Source: Xenopus tropicalis (taxonomy: Eukaryota; Chordata; Amphibia; Anura; Pipidae). From it: a DNA stretch of 64,000 nucleotides. Positions 1 through 10,146 of the stretch are shown piece by piece (position 1 is the stretch's first letter; each line of letters starts with the position of its first letter). The stretch spans positions 148,043,040-148,107,039 of the forward strand of contig NC_030679.2 of NCBI RefSeq assembly GCF_000004195.4, in the 5' to 3' direction. Under the pieces are notes generated by a model. The model saw only the letters and a list, made by a program, of their open reading frames with translations, had not been told where the DNA came from and did not search any database. The position numbers were made by a program, and so were the translations under genes.

Positions 1-997
1 CAGGGCACAAATAAGCACTCACCCCAAATCCCCCCCTAACTGGCCTTCAGGCTGGGCCCCCTTAGCCCATAACAAGGTTACAGATATATAGAAACATTGG
101 GGTAACAGTCACCCCGCTATAGTTCCAGGGGTACCCAGGGCACAAATAAGCACTCACCCCAAATCCCCCCCTAACTGGCCTTCAGGCTGGGCCCCCTTAG
201 CCCATAACAAGGTTACAGATATATAGAAACATTGGGGTAACAGTCACCCCGCTATAGTTCCAGGGGTACCCAGGGCACAAATAAGCACTCGCCCCAAATC
301 CCCCCCCCTAACTGGCCTTCAGGCTGGGCCCCCTTAGCCCATAACAAGGTTACAGATATATAGAAACATTGGAGTAACAGTCACCCCGCTATAGTTCCAG
401 GGGTACCCAGGGCACAAATAAGCACTCGCCCCAAATCCCCCCCCCTAACTGGCCTTCAGGCTGGGCCCCCTTAGCTCATAACAAGGTTACAGATATATAG
501 AAATATTGGGGTAACAGTCACCCTGCTATAGTTCCAGGGGTACCCGGGGCACAAATAAGCACTCACCCCAAATCCCCCCCTAACTGGCCTTCAGGCTGGG
601 CCCCCTTAGCCCATAACAAGGTTACAGATATATAGAAACATTGGGGTAACAGTCACCCTGCTATAGTTCCAGGGGTACCCAGGGCACAAATAAGCACTCA
701 CCCCAAATCCCCCCCTAACTGGCCTTCAGGCTGGGCCCCCTTAGCCCATAACAAGGTTACAGATATATAGAAACATTGGGGTAACAGTCACCCTGCTATA
801 GTTCCAGGGGTACCCAGGGCACAAATAAGCACTCACCCCAAATCCCCCCTAACTGGCCTTCAGGCTGGGCCCCCTTAGCCCATAACAAGGTTACAGATAT
901 ATAGAAACATTGGGGTAACAGTCACCCGCTATAGTTCCAGGGGTACCCAGGGCACAAATAAGCACTCACCCCAAATCCCCCCTAACTGGCCTTCAGA
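1..997. repeat. 135-bp tandem repeat (pld2 intron 4)
   Basis: About 7.4 head-to-tail copies of a unit of roughly 135 bp; landmarks in each copy are CAGGGCACAAATAAGCACTC, GGGGTACC and ATATATAGAAA. Copies are nearly identical and differ mainly in the length of a C-run (6 to 9 C) and in single substitutions. The array is cut by the left window edge. Because pld2 exon 4 (minus strand) ends at 1485 and no further exon is seen, the array should lie in the following intron. Confidence 0.95.
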
Positions 998-1393
998 CAA
1001 TTCAGCAGGAACAGCCCCCTAAGTTTGCTCATAGCCTGTACAGAGAGATCCCATAAAACTATGGCACATAGGGATTCCCCTGTACTAAGCACAATTCAGC
1101 AGGAACAGCCCCCTAAGTTTGCTCATAGCCTGTACAGAGAGACACCATAAAACTATGGCACATAGGGATTGCCCTGTACTAAGCACAGTTCAGCAGGAAC
1201 AGCCCCCTAAGTTTGCCCATAGCCTGTACAGAGAGATACCATAAAACTATGGCAGTATAGGGATTCCCCTGTACTAAGCACAATTCAGCAGGAACAGCCC
1301 CCTAAGTTTGCTCATAGCCTGTACAGAGAGATACTATAAAACTATGGCACATAGGGATTCCCCTGTACTAAGCACAGTTCAGCAGGAACAGCC
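998..1393. repeat. 94-bp tandem repeat (pld2 intron 4)
   Basis: About 4.2 copies of a 94-bp unit beginning TTCAGCAGGAACAGCCCCCT and containing TAGCCTGTACAGAGAGA. It directly abuts the 135-bp array: the last 135-bp copy breaks off after GGCCTTCAGA and the 94-bp unit begins at once. It lies in the same presumed pld2 intron. Confidence 0.93.
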
Positions 1394-1484
1394 CTCCCAT
1401 TAGAAGCACTCTCACTGTAAAACCAGGGCAGGAAGGTTTCAGGTTTTACCCCCCCCCCCCCAGTTGTATTTACACAGTCAGTAC

Positions 1485-1584
1485 CTTTTTGCTTGCCATT
1501 CGCTGAGAGGCCTCCCCGGACGCGTGGGGAAGAGACGGCATCTCAGATGAAGTGGTTTCCACTCTCGACCTCGTCACGTGAAAC
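1485..1584 (-). other. pld2: pld2 coding exon 4
   Basis: 100 nt between acceptor TCTCCCTTCAG (AG at 1586-1585) and donor AAAAAG|GTACTG (GT at 1484-1483). It encodes [20 protein letters not shown] and [15 protein letters not shown] is the conserved PLD1/PLD2 motif in the PX-PH region. A run of 13 G (minus strand, 1449-1461) sits just inside the following intron. Confidence 0.84.
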
Positions 1585-3238
1585 CTGAAGGGAGAAACAT
1601 GAGGCCTTGAGACAAAACCAATCCCATAACCTTGCGCTGAGCCCCGTTACACACCAGAGCGCTGAGCCCCGTTACACACCAGAGCGCTGAGCCCCGTTAC
1701 ACACCAGAGCGCTGAGCCCCGTTACACACCAGAGCGCTGAGCCCCGTTACACACCAGAGCGCTGAGCCCCGTTACACACCAGAGCGCTGAGCCCCGTTAC
1801 ACACCAGAGCGCAGAGCCCCGTTACACACCAGAGCGCTGAGCCCCGTTACACACCAGAGCGCTGAGCCCCGTTACACACCAGAGCGCTGAGCCGTCCCCG
1901 GCGTTACACACCAGAGCGCTGAGCCCCGTTACACACCAGAGCGCTGAGCCCCGTTACACACCAGAGCGCTGAGCCCCGTTACACACCAGAGCGCTGAGCC
2001 CCGTTACACACCAGAGCGCTGAGCCCCGTTACACACCAGAGCGCTGAGCCCCGTTACACACCAGAGCGCTGAGCCCCGTTACACACCAGAGCGCTGAGCC
2101 CCGTTACACACCAGAGCGCTGAGCCCCGTTACACACCAGAGCGCTGAGCCCCGTTACACACCAGAGCGCTGAGTACCTTTACACACCAGAGCGCTGGTGA
2201 CAGTTGGTCCCACAGTTGCCACCCTCGCTGCCTCTAAAGCCCAAATGGACCTCTCGCCATTAACCCCGGCAGGAGAGCAGGACTCACCGGGATAGGGGGT
2301 TGAAGGGCAAGAAGCTGATAAATAATTTGTGCCGCAGAAGGTCCCGATGGAGCTCCTGGAAGTGCTTGAACTTCTTCTTGATGGTCCATGTGAAGGGCCC
2401 GTGGGTTAATATGATGGTATAGAGGGTGCTGTGCCGCACCTGGGGGCAAGGGGCAGGGCATTAGGCACATATTATACATATATACTGTATACCTACAGTG
2501 AATACCCCCCAGCCTCACACCCTCTTCTCTCTGTGCCACCCTGCAGGGGGAGGGGCAGACATACACCTCCTTCTCTCTGTGCCACCCTGCAGGGGGAGGG
2601 GCAGCCTCACAGCTCCTTCTCTCTGTGCCACCCTGCAGGGGGAGGGGCAGACTCACACCTCCTTCTCTCTGTGCCACCCTGCAGGGGGAGGGGTAGCCTC
2701 ACACCTCCTTCTCTCTGTGCCACCCTGCAGGGGGAGGGGAAGACTCACACCTCCTTCTCTCTGTGCCACCCTGCAGGGGGAGGGGCAGACTCACACCTCC
2801 TTCTCTCTGTGCCACCCTGCAGGGGGAGGGGTAGCCTCACACCTCCTTCTCTCTGTGCCACCCTGCAGGGGGAGGGGAAGACTCACACCTCCTTCTCTCT
2901 GTGCCACCCTGGGGGTCAGACTCACCTTTGTGCCCCGGGTGTACCGCTCTGTATCCGATACCCGCGCTGTGACTGGGACTCCCTTCATAAACACGGACCT
3001 TTCATGCTTCAAGGGCTTCATGTCATAAATGGCGAGAAAAGGACTGCGCGGAAACCCTGTGGGAGACAGCGTGTCAGCACCGCCCAACTCAGCCCAAGCC
3101 CAAGCTACAGTTAGAGGGTCCCTTACCGTCCTCTTCTTCATCACCACTAAAATCCACCTCATCAATATCATTCACTAAAGCGCCGGGGTCCAGGCTGTCA
3201 GGCAGGAGATTCCCATCCGCAGGGTCTTGCGTCTCCAT
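1485..3238 (-). CDS. pld2: Phospholipase D2, N-terminal four coding exons (partial gene)
   Basis: PLD2 hydrolyses phosphatidylcholine to phosphatidic acid and choline at the plasma membrane; its N-terminal PX and PH domains bind phosphoinositides, and two downstream HKD motifs form the active site. Seen here: coding exons 3127-3238, 2926-3056, 2288-2439 and 1485-1584, all with GT-AG introns and consistent phases (112, 131, 152, 100 nt; 165 codons). The start has a strong Kozak context (CCCACCATGG). Residues 1-37 are acidic. Exon 2 carries [13 protein letters not shown] and [19 protein letters not shown]; exon 3 carries [20 protein letters not shown], the PX core; exon 4 carries EMPSLP. These match vertebrate PLD2 better than PLD1 (GVPVTA and TERYT). 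PH and HKD exons lie beyond the left edge. No frameshift or stop is seen, so the gene looks intact. The identification rests on remembered family sequence, not on a search. Confidence 0.88.
1634..2197. repeat. 25-bp tandem repeat (pld2 intron 3)
   Basis: About 22 copies of a 25-bp unit, GCGCTGAGCCCCGTTACACA plus CCAGA, almost perfectly homogeneous. One longer variant near 1889-1915 carries a CGTCCCCGGCG insertion. It fills most of the 703-bp intron between pld2 exons 3 and 4. Confidence 0.96.
2288..2439 (-). other. pld2: pld2 coding exon 3 (PX domain core)
   Basis: 152 nt between acceptor TTGCCCCCAG (AG at 2441-2440) and donor CCCG|GTGAGT (GT at 2287-2286). It encodes [16 protein letters not shown], then the basic PX core [18 protein letters not shown]. 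The basic cluster and aromatic residues are the phosphoinositide-contact region of PX domains. It ends in phase 2. Confidence 0.88.
2515..2912. repeat. 46-bp tandem repeat (pld2 intron 2)
   Basis: About 8.7 copies of a 46-bp unit containing CTCTCTGTGCCACCCTGCAG and GGGGGAGGGG. It occupies nearly all of the 486-bp intron between pld2 exons 2 and 3. Open reading frames on both strands here come from the repeat. Confidence 0.95.
2926..3056 (-). other. pld2: pld2 coding exon 2
   Basis: 131 nt between acceptor CTCCCACAG (AG at 3058-3057) and donor AAG|GTGAGT (GT at 2925-2924). It restores the phase of exon 1 and encodes [18 protein letters not shown] through [10 protein letters not shown], the segment just before and entering the PX domain. 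It ends in phase 0. Confidence 0.88.
3127..3238 (-). other. pld2: pld2 coding exon 1 (start codon)
   Basis: 112 nt from ATG (3238 to 3236 on the minus strand) to a donor G|GTAAGG with GT at 3126-3125. It encodes [15 protein letters not shown] and a run of D/E residues, and ends in phase 1. The following intron is only 70 bp (3057-3126). Confidence 0.85.
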
Positions 3239-3250
3239 GGTGGGAGGATC
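3239..3250 (-). other. pld2: 5'UTR part of the pld2 start exon
   Basis: Twelve bases upstream of the ATG, preceded on the minus strand by a pyrimidine-rich stretch and CGCTAG (AG at 3252-3251), a plausible 3' splice site. This implies at least one non-coding upstream exon at higher coordinates. The acceptor is inferred from its form only. Confidence 0.5.
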
Positions 3251-3363
3251 CTAGCGATGAAGAAACATGAGATGTAATTATAGGACCACCAGCAGGGGGC
3301 ACCGGTGGGACTCCTTTTCCATGGGGTTCCATAGGATTTTCACCCTCGCTAGCCTTCAGGCTT

Positions 3364-4118
3364 TGGCCTTACTAAGCCCAACTAGGGGGTATCTCAGAAG
3401 GCTGTGCCCTTACTAAGCCCTACCAGGGGGTATCTCAGAAGGCTGTTCCCTTACTAAGCCCTACCAGGGGGTATCTCAGGAGGCTGTGCCCTTACTAAGC
3501 CCTACCAGGGGGTATCTCAGAAGGCTGTTCCCTTACTAAGCCCTACCAGGGGGTATCTCAGGAGGCTGTGCCCTTACTAAGCCCTACCAGGGGGTATCTC
3601 AGAAGGCTGTTCCCTTACTAAGCCCTACCAGGGGGTATCTCAGGAGGCTGTGCCCTTACTAAGCCCTACCAGGGGTATCTCAGAAGGCTGTTCCCTTACT
3701 AAGCCCTACCAGGGGGTATCTCAGAAGGCTGTTCCCTTACTAAGCCCTACCAGGGGGTATCTCAGGAGGCTGTGCCCTTACTAAGCCCTACCAGGGGGTA
3801 TCTCAGAAGGCTGTTCCCTTACTAAGCCCTACCAGGGGGTATCTCAGAAGGCTGTTCCCTTACTAAGCCCTACCAGGGGGTATCTCAGGAGGCTGTGCCC
3901 TTACTAAGCCCTACCAGGGGGTATCTCAGAAGGCTGTTCCCTTACTAAGCCCTACCAGGGGGTATCTCAGAAGGCTGTTCCCTTACTAAGCCCTACCAGG
4001 GGGTATCTCAGAAGGCTGTTCCCTTACTAAGCCCTACCAGGGGGTATCTCAGGAGGCTGTGCCCTTACTAAGCCCTACCAGGGGGTATCTCAGAAGGCTG
4101 TGGCCTTACTAAGCCCTG
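3364..4118. repeat. 41-bp tandem repeat upstream of pld2
   Basis: About 18 copies of a 41-bp unit with GGGGGTATCTCAG, AGGCTGT and CCCTTACTAAGCCCTACC. Units alternate between two types, GAAGGCTGTTCCC and GGAGGCTGTGCCC, giving a partial two-unit (82-bp) higher-order pattern. It lies in the presumed 5'UTR intron of pld2. Confidence 0.95.
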
Positions 4119-4523
4119 CAGGAAAGTAGCCTTTCAGAACTTCCCCTTTAATCTCTATGTAATTAGTGAAGAACTAATCAGTGCGGCGCCTATCAGTAAC
4201 CACATTAATCTTATCTCAGGCAGATTAGAGCAATGACTATAATTACTGGCACTCGAGGCACGAGAATAAAGCGTGCTTACACAGTCACCTTAGGGCAGTA
4301 GCACACTGGGCAATTTATACTTTATTGTTGCCATGATCCCTGCCCTAGCAACTAGACAGTAGCCGTGGCACCCAGGTTATGTCGCCAATCACGGGTACCA
4401 CAGGGAGACCCCCCCACCCTTCTCCCCACTGCTGCAATACACACATACTAATCCCACCAAACAGGGAATACTGCAGGGAACAAACGGAACTTCTTTAATC
4501 GTTACTCCGTGATAATTACAGCC
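4119..4523. other. Single-copy stretch, no gene seen
   Basis: Ordinary AT/GC-mixed sequence with no convincing exon, RNA gene or repeat unit. A GTTGCC...AGCAAC half-site pair is present near 4327-4352, but too widely spaced for a standard X-box. Confidence 0.5.
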
Positions 4524-4650
4524 TGGGATTGGCCGCAGGCTCAGATACTGCCGCTCTATATAAGTACAGAACCGCACACAGTGCCCCATTGCCCCTGGGG
4601 GCACCTTGCACAGAACCCTGCTGCTATTGAACTACATTTCCCAGGATCCT
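4524..4650 (+). promoter_or_regulatory. Possible TATA/CCAAT promoter with ZNF143-like site
   Basis: An inverted CCAAT box (GATTGG, 4527-4532) is followed 24 bases later by CTATATAAG (4556-4564). About 65 bases further on is ACTACATTTCCCAGGAT (4631-4647), close to the ZNF143/Staf consensus ACTACAATTCCCAGCAT. The arrangement reads as a plus-strand core promoter, but no plus-strand exon follows, so this is only a motif cluster. Confidence 0.3.
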
Positions 4651-4911
4651 TAGCTCGCCAAGGAATGGCAAGCTCTCGGAATGCAACTTGCTGGTCCCTT
4701 CACCCCATAGTCCAGTGATGATTTCCCTCTGATCATGTGACCTGAGGATGGGCCCCCACCTTCTCACTGCGGCCAGACACAGACTTGTGAACTCTCCTGC
4801 AATGGCCTGACACACTGCCATGCCGATACCCCACTGCCGTGCCACTTCTACCCCCCACTGCGGTGCCCACAGAGAGAGAACTACCCCCAATGCCCCCCCC
4901 CCGTGTCTCAC

Positions 4912-5030
4912 CCACAAGGCTGTAACAGTATCACTGCAGCTCCAGCGCCGCTCCGTGTCCTGTGACTCCTGCCCCTCCCAGCTGGACCCGACCCAACAGC
5001 AACGCCCACAGGGTGACACACGGGGAGAGA
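4912..5030 (-). other. Possible alternative 5'UTR exon for pld2
   Basis: On the minus strand a GC-rich segment ends in CCTTGTGG|GTGAGAC, a good 5' splice site (GT at 4911-4910). It could be an alternative leader exon for pld2, whose start exon appears to have an upstream acceptor. No core promoter is evident and the 5' limit is a guess. Confidence 0.25.
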
Positions 5031-5037
5031 GATGGAG

Positions 5038-5312
5038 AAACGGTGTCTGTGTGTGTCTGTGTGTGTGTGTGCCAGCCTCCTCCCTCACACTCTGCTACCC
5101 ACACACACTCACACACTGTTACTCACACACACTCACACACTGCTACCCACACACACACACACAATGCTATTCCCCACTCTCCCTCACACACACACTACTA
5201 TTCCAACTCTGACACACACACACACACAATGGCATTCCCCCTCACACACACACATATAATGCTATTCCCCCCCACATACACAATTGTATTCCCCCTCACA
5301 CACACACTACTT
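5038..5312. repeat. TG-rich then CA-rich microsatellite
   Basis: A short TG-rich run (about 5044-5071) is followed by a long impure CACACA-rich tract with TCACACACTG-type interruptions to 5312. The TG and CA parts are inverted relative to each other. Confidence 0.9.
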
Positions 5313-5507
5313 CTTTTTTAGGGAATAATAAAGTGGATCCCACCCGAATTCTAACACTCACAACTTACAGCCCAACCCACTGAGACCTTAACCTGATGGT
5401 TCTGCCATGTGAGTGAAAGGCATGCTGGGAAACCTATTTTGTTCAATTAGACCCAGACCCCTACCTGCCCCTGCAGGGATTATTAGACAATTAGACCAGT
5501 GGCCCCT

Positions 5508-7456
5508 GCCACTGCCCGCCCAATATCAGCACTTTCTGTGGGTACCGACCCACTGCCCGCCCAATATCAGCACTTTCTGTGGGTACTGACCCACTGCCCG
5601 CCCAATATCAGCACTTTCTGTGGGTACCGACCCACTGCCCGCCCAATATCAGCACTTTCTGTGGGTACTGACCCACTGCCCGCCCAATATCAGCACTTTC
5701 TGTGGGTACTGACCCACTGCCCGCCCAATATCAGCACTTTCTGTGGGTACTGACCCACTGCCCGCCCAATATCAGCACTTTCTGTGGGTACCGACCCACT
5801 GCCCGCCCAATATCAGCACTTTCTGTGGGTACCGACCCACTGCCCGCCCAATATCAGCACTTTCTGTGGGTACTGACCCACTGCCCGCCCAATATCAGCA
5901 CTTTCTGTGGGTACTGACCCACTGCCCGCCCAATATCAGCACTTTCTGTGGGTACTGACCCACTGCCAGCCCAATATCAGCACTTTCTGTGGGTACTGAC
6001 CCACTGCCAGCCCAATATCAGCACTTTCTTTGGTACCGACCCACTGCCCGCCCAATATCAGCACTTTCTGTGGGTACCGACCCACTGCCCGCCCAATATC
6101 AGCACTTTCTGTGGGTACTGACCCACTGCCCGCCCAATATCAGCACTTTCTGTGGGTACCGACCCACTGCCCGCCCAATATCAGCACTTTCTATGGGTAC
6201 CGACCCACTGCCCGCCCAATATCAGCACTTTCTGTGGTACCGACCCACTGCCCACCCAATATCAGCACTTTCTGTGGGTAGCGACCCACTGCCCGCCCAA
6301 TATCAGCATTTTCTGTGGGTAGCGACCCACTGCCCGCCCAATATCAAGCACTTTCTGTGGGTACCCGACTCACTGCCCGCCCAATATCAGCACTTTCTGT
6401 GGGTACCGACCCACTGCCCGCCCAATATCAGCACTTTCTGTGGGTACCGACCCACTGCCCGCCCAATATCAGCACTTTCTGTGGGTACCGACCCACTGCC
6501 CGCCCAATATCAGCACTTTCTGTGGGTACTAACCCACTGCCCGCCCAATATCAGCATTTTCTGTGGGTAGCGACCCACTGCCCGCCCAATATCAGCACTT
6601 TCTGTGGGTACTAACCCACTGCCCGCCCAATATCAGCATTTTCTGTGGGTAGCGACCCACTGCCCGCCCAATATCAGCACTTTCTGTGGGTAGCGACCCA
6701 CTGCCCGCCCAATATCAGCACTTTCTGTGGGTACCGACCCACTGCCCGCCCAATATCAGCACTTTCTGTGGGTACCGACCCACTGCCCGCCCAATATCAG
6801 CACTTTCTGTGGTACCGACCCACTGCCCGCCCAATATCAGCACTTTCTGTGGGTACCGACCCACTGCCCGCCCAATATCAGCACTTTCTGTGGGTACCGA
6901 CCCACTGCCCGCCCAATATCAGCACTTTCTGTGGGTACCGACCCACTGCCCGCCCAATATCAGCACTTTCTGTGGTACTGACCCACTGCCCGCCCAATAT
7001 CAGCACTTTCTGTGGGTAGCGACCCACTGCCCGCCCAATATCAGCATTTTCTGTGGGTAGCGACCCACTGCCCTCCCAATATCAGCACTTTCTGTGGGTA
7101 CTGACCCACTGCCCGCCCAATATCAGCACTTTCTGTGGGTACTAACCCACTGCCCGCCCAATATCAGCACTTTCTGTGGGTACTGACCCACTGCCCGCCC
7201 AATATCAGCACTTTCTGTGGGTACTGACCCACTGCCCGCCCAATATCAGCACTTTCTGTGGGTACCGACCCACTGCCCGCCCAATATCAGCACTTTCTGT
7301 GGGTACCGACCCACTGCCCGCCCAATATCAGCACTTTCTGTGGGTACCGACCCACTGCCCGCCCAATATCAGCACTTTCTGTGGGTACCGACCCACTGCC
7401 CGCCCAATATCAGCACTTTCTGTGGGTACTGACCCACTGCCCGCCCAATATCAGCA
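5508..7456. repeat. 41-bp tandem repeat, about 47 copies
   Basis: Unit of 41 bp: CACTGCCCGCCCAATATCAG followed by CACTTTCTGTGGGTACCGACC. Most units are identical. Variants at one position (CCGACC, CTGACC, CTAACC, GCGACC) and single-base deletions (GTGGTACC) recur in runs, showing local duplication of unit blocks. Each unit has a GGTACC-type site. Confidence 0.97.
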
Positions 7457-7975
7457 CATTTCTGAGAACCTGCTGGTGCTGGAACCATAATTGGGCACCT
7501 AATGTTGCCCAGCTCAGAACCACCCAGCGCTGGCGTCCTACCTTATCCCTTCTCACCGGCCCGTTACCCTGTTCTGCTCAGTAGGGGCAGGGAGCACCCC
7601 CGGCACATACAGGGAGTTACAGTTGGACTGGAAGGCCCCGGGATAAGAACAGTGAGCGAGCGTATTTATCAAGGTCCCAGCCCAAGAAACCCAATCCCCT
7701 GACCCACAGACATACATAAAACATGAGGTTCATACCCTGCGGCTACTCCTCCCAACAAGCCAGACCGGATCCCTGCACCTTCCCCCGGCCCAGCTACTGG
7801 CACCCACAATCCATCTCAGATGCGGGTGCCCCCGGCTCCCAGTATATTTACCTGCGCATCCCTAACAGGACAAATAAATGCACATCAATAGCCAATAGCA
7901 GGGCTGCCTTGTACATATGTTGCGGGAGAAGGAAATGTAACAGCTTTGCAGTTGGTCTCTTTTTTTATTTTTAAA
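7457..7975. other. Single-copy stretch, no gene seen
   Basis: A mixed GC-rich to AT-rich segment between two arrays. No exon with matching splice sites or recognised protein similarity was found; small open frames here look incidental. Confidence 0.5.
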
Positions 7976-8815
7976 AGTCACCACAAAGCACAGGGGGAAG
8001 CCCGTACCACAAAAAACGGGGGGTGGGGGGGAGACTGCACCACAAAGCACAGGGGGGAGCCCGCACCACAAAGCACAGGGGGGGGAGCCCGCACACCACA
8101 AAACACAGGGGGGGGGGGGCAGCACCACAAAATACAAGGGGAGGAGCACGCACCACAAAACACAGGGGGGACAGCACCACAAAATACAAGGGGGGGACCC
8201 AGCACCACAAAACACAGGGGGCAGCACCACAAAATACAAGGGGGGGAGCCGGCACATCAAAACGCAGGGGGGGCAGCACCACAAAATACAAGGGGGGAGC
8301 CGGCACATCAAAACGCAGGGGGGGCAGCACCACAAAATACAAGGGGAGAGCCGGCACATCAAAACGCAGGGGGGGGGGGGGGGAGCCCGCACTAAAATAC
8401 ACTGGGGAAAAGCCTGCACCACAAAACACAGGGGGGGGCCTGCACAACAAAATGCAGGGGGGCCTGCACCACAAAACACAGGGGGGGCCTGCACCACAAA
8501 ACACAGGGGGGGGCCTGCACCACAAAACACAGGGGGGGCCTGCACCACAAAACACAGGGGGGGGCCTGCACCACAAAACACAGGGGGGGGCCGGCACCAC
8601 AAAACACGGGGGGGGGCCCACACCATAACAAGGTTGGGGAGCCTGTAACACAAAACACAGGGGGGGGGGAGCCCACAAAACACAGGGGAGACTGCACCAC
8701 AAAGCACAGGGGGGGGGGAGACTGCACCACAAAGCACAGGGGAGACTGCACCACAAAGCACAGGGGGGGGGGAGACTGCACCACAAAGCACGGGGTGGGG
8801 GGAGCCCGCACAGCC
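7976..8815. repeat. About 28-bp G-run tandem repeat
   Basis: About 30 copies of an irregular unit of roughly 26-33 bp built on GCACCACAAAACACAGGGGG. The length differences come largely from the G-run, which varies from 3 to 14 G. The long frames on both strands are repeat artefacts. Confidence 0.92.
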
Positions 8816-9011
8816 AGTGCAACTGATCTCATGTTTCTATATTTTTGCCCAGAGATGAGCTGGGCCCCCCCTACATACTATTATTAAACCGGAAGCCATG
8901 TTTGTGAAATCACTGTTTGTTACATATTATTGCGAAGCTCTGTGTAACATTCTGGCACTCTATAATAAATAATAATGTACTATTTGCTTTGCCTTTCTCT
9001 AAAGCTGAAAT

Positions 9012-9038
9012 GTTGCTAAGGTCACCAACCTTAGCAAC
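9012..9038. promoter_or_regulatory. Perfect 10-bp inverted repeat
   Basis: GTTGCTAAGG and its exact reverse complement CCTTAGCAAC are separated by 7 bases, about 75 bases upstream of the candidate exon at 9113. The half-sites resemble RFX half-sites, but the spacing is not that of an X-box. It may instead be a relic of a mobile element, since GTTGCTA/TAGCAAC is common in frog repeats. Confidence 0.4.
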
Positions 9039-9112
9039 CAGGCAGCGGCTAGAAAGTGAATAGAATGAAACTGTACCGCAGTTCTATCGACACAGCGTGA
9101 AATGCCGGGACA

Positions 9113-9137
9113 ATGGCAGCTGCAGACGGCGCTACGG
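9113..9137 (+). CDS. Candidate first coding exon, gene unknown
   Basis: An ATG in strong Kozak context (GACAATGG) opens MAAADGATG and runs into G|GTGAGC, a strong donor with GT at 9138-9139; the surroundings are locally CpG-rich. It has the form of a short first coding exon on the plus strand. No matching second exon was found before the 26-kb array, and the peptide is too short to name. It could be a transcribed non-coding start site or chance. Confidence 0.22.
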
Positions 9138-9815
9138 GTGAGCGGATTTGGCCTGAGAACAAAGTACAGCAAATGGGCCCCAGAGTGGGACAATGGGCGG
9201 TTCTGCTGGGCTCTGCGGCTCCGCATTCCTTCTCTCTGTGCTACAGAGTCTGTTTGTTTTGGTTTTACACAGGCCCGGGGGCCCCTTACGTATTTATAGA
9301 TCTCGGGTTTGTAGGGACACCTGCCCCCCCATGTGTGTTTAGTATAAACAAACATAGAGAAAGGGAGGCCCAAAGAACCCCCAGCACCGATACCGGCAGC
9401 CCAAACAGCTCCTCAGCTAAACCCACTCTGCTCAGGGCTCACAATTAGCTTTATTAATGGCTTTTCCCTATTACAGGAGTGTATGTCTGGGTATTAAACA
9501 CACTGGGTCACGTGTATGTTCCTCATAACTAGCACTGCTTTGCCTTCACTGATTCACTTATACCATGTGACACAGACAGACAGAATGCTGGGTAAATGGG
9601 TGGGCCTGGGATATGGTTCTGAGGCACAAGTACATGTTAGTATATTGTACAATTCCCTAGGGACTCCCTGTGCCCCAACCAAACAGCAAATACCCGCACT
9701 GCTCTGAATGCCCCCAGGGTATAACCCATGCCCCTGCCGTACTCATTATCCACCCCAGCCAGTACCTACTGGATTCTGCACTGCTGTGTAATCTCCCCAC
9801 AACCCCCACTGAACT
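9138..9815. other. Single-copy stretch, no gene seen
   Basis: Nothing with protein similarity was recognised. A read-through frame from 9113 to 9448 exists but crosses the donor-like site and has no recognisable domain. Confidence 0.5.
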
Positions 9816-10038
9816 GCGCAGCACCCAGCACCCACGCAGCACCCAGCTCCCTCGCAGCACCCAGCACCCACGCAGCACCCAGCTCCCATGCAGCACCCAG
9901 CTCCCACGCAGCACCCAGCTCCCACGCAGCACCCAGCTCCCACGCAGCACCCAGCTCCCACGCAGCACCCAGCTCCCACGCAGCACCCAGCTCCCACGCA
10001 GCACCCAGCTCCCATGCAGCACCCAGCTCCCATGCAGC
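9816..10038. repeat. 18-bp tandem repeat
   Basis: About 12 copies of CAGCACCCAGCTCCCACG, with CATG and CTCG variants. The unit is a multiple of three, so open frames such as HPAPTQ repeats arise on both strands without any coding signal. Confidence 0.95.
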
Positions 10039-10055
10039 ACCCTCAAGGCCAATCC

Positions 10056-10146
10056 AGTGTCCCAGCAGCAAATGACAGGGGTGCCAGTGTCCCATAATTA
10101 CATGACAGGGGTGCCAGGGTCCCAGCAGCACATGACAGGGGTGCAA
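10056..10146. repeat. 30-bp tandem repeat, three copies
   Basis: Three diverged copies beginning GACAGGGGTGCCAG and containing GTGTCCC or GGGTCCC, between the 18-bp and 30-bp arrays. Confidence 0.8.

Noticed and set aside
2431..3114. Plus-strand frame of 227 codons across pld2 exon 2 and intron 2
   Set aside because: It is made of the 46-bp repeat; the real exons are on the opposite strand with consistent splice sites.
5499..7584. Repeated frames reading through the 41-bp array
   Set aside because: The same peptide appears in shifted frames every 41 bp; repeat artefact.
9012..9038. RFX X-box
   Set aside because: The half-sites are right but 15 bases apart, too far for the X-box consensus; kept only as an inverted repeat.
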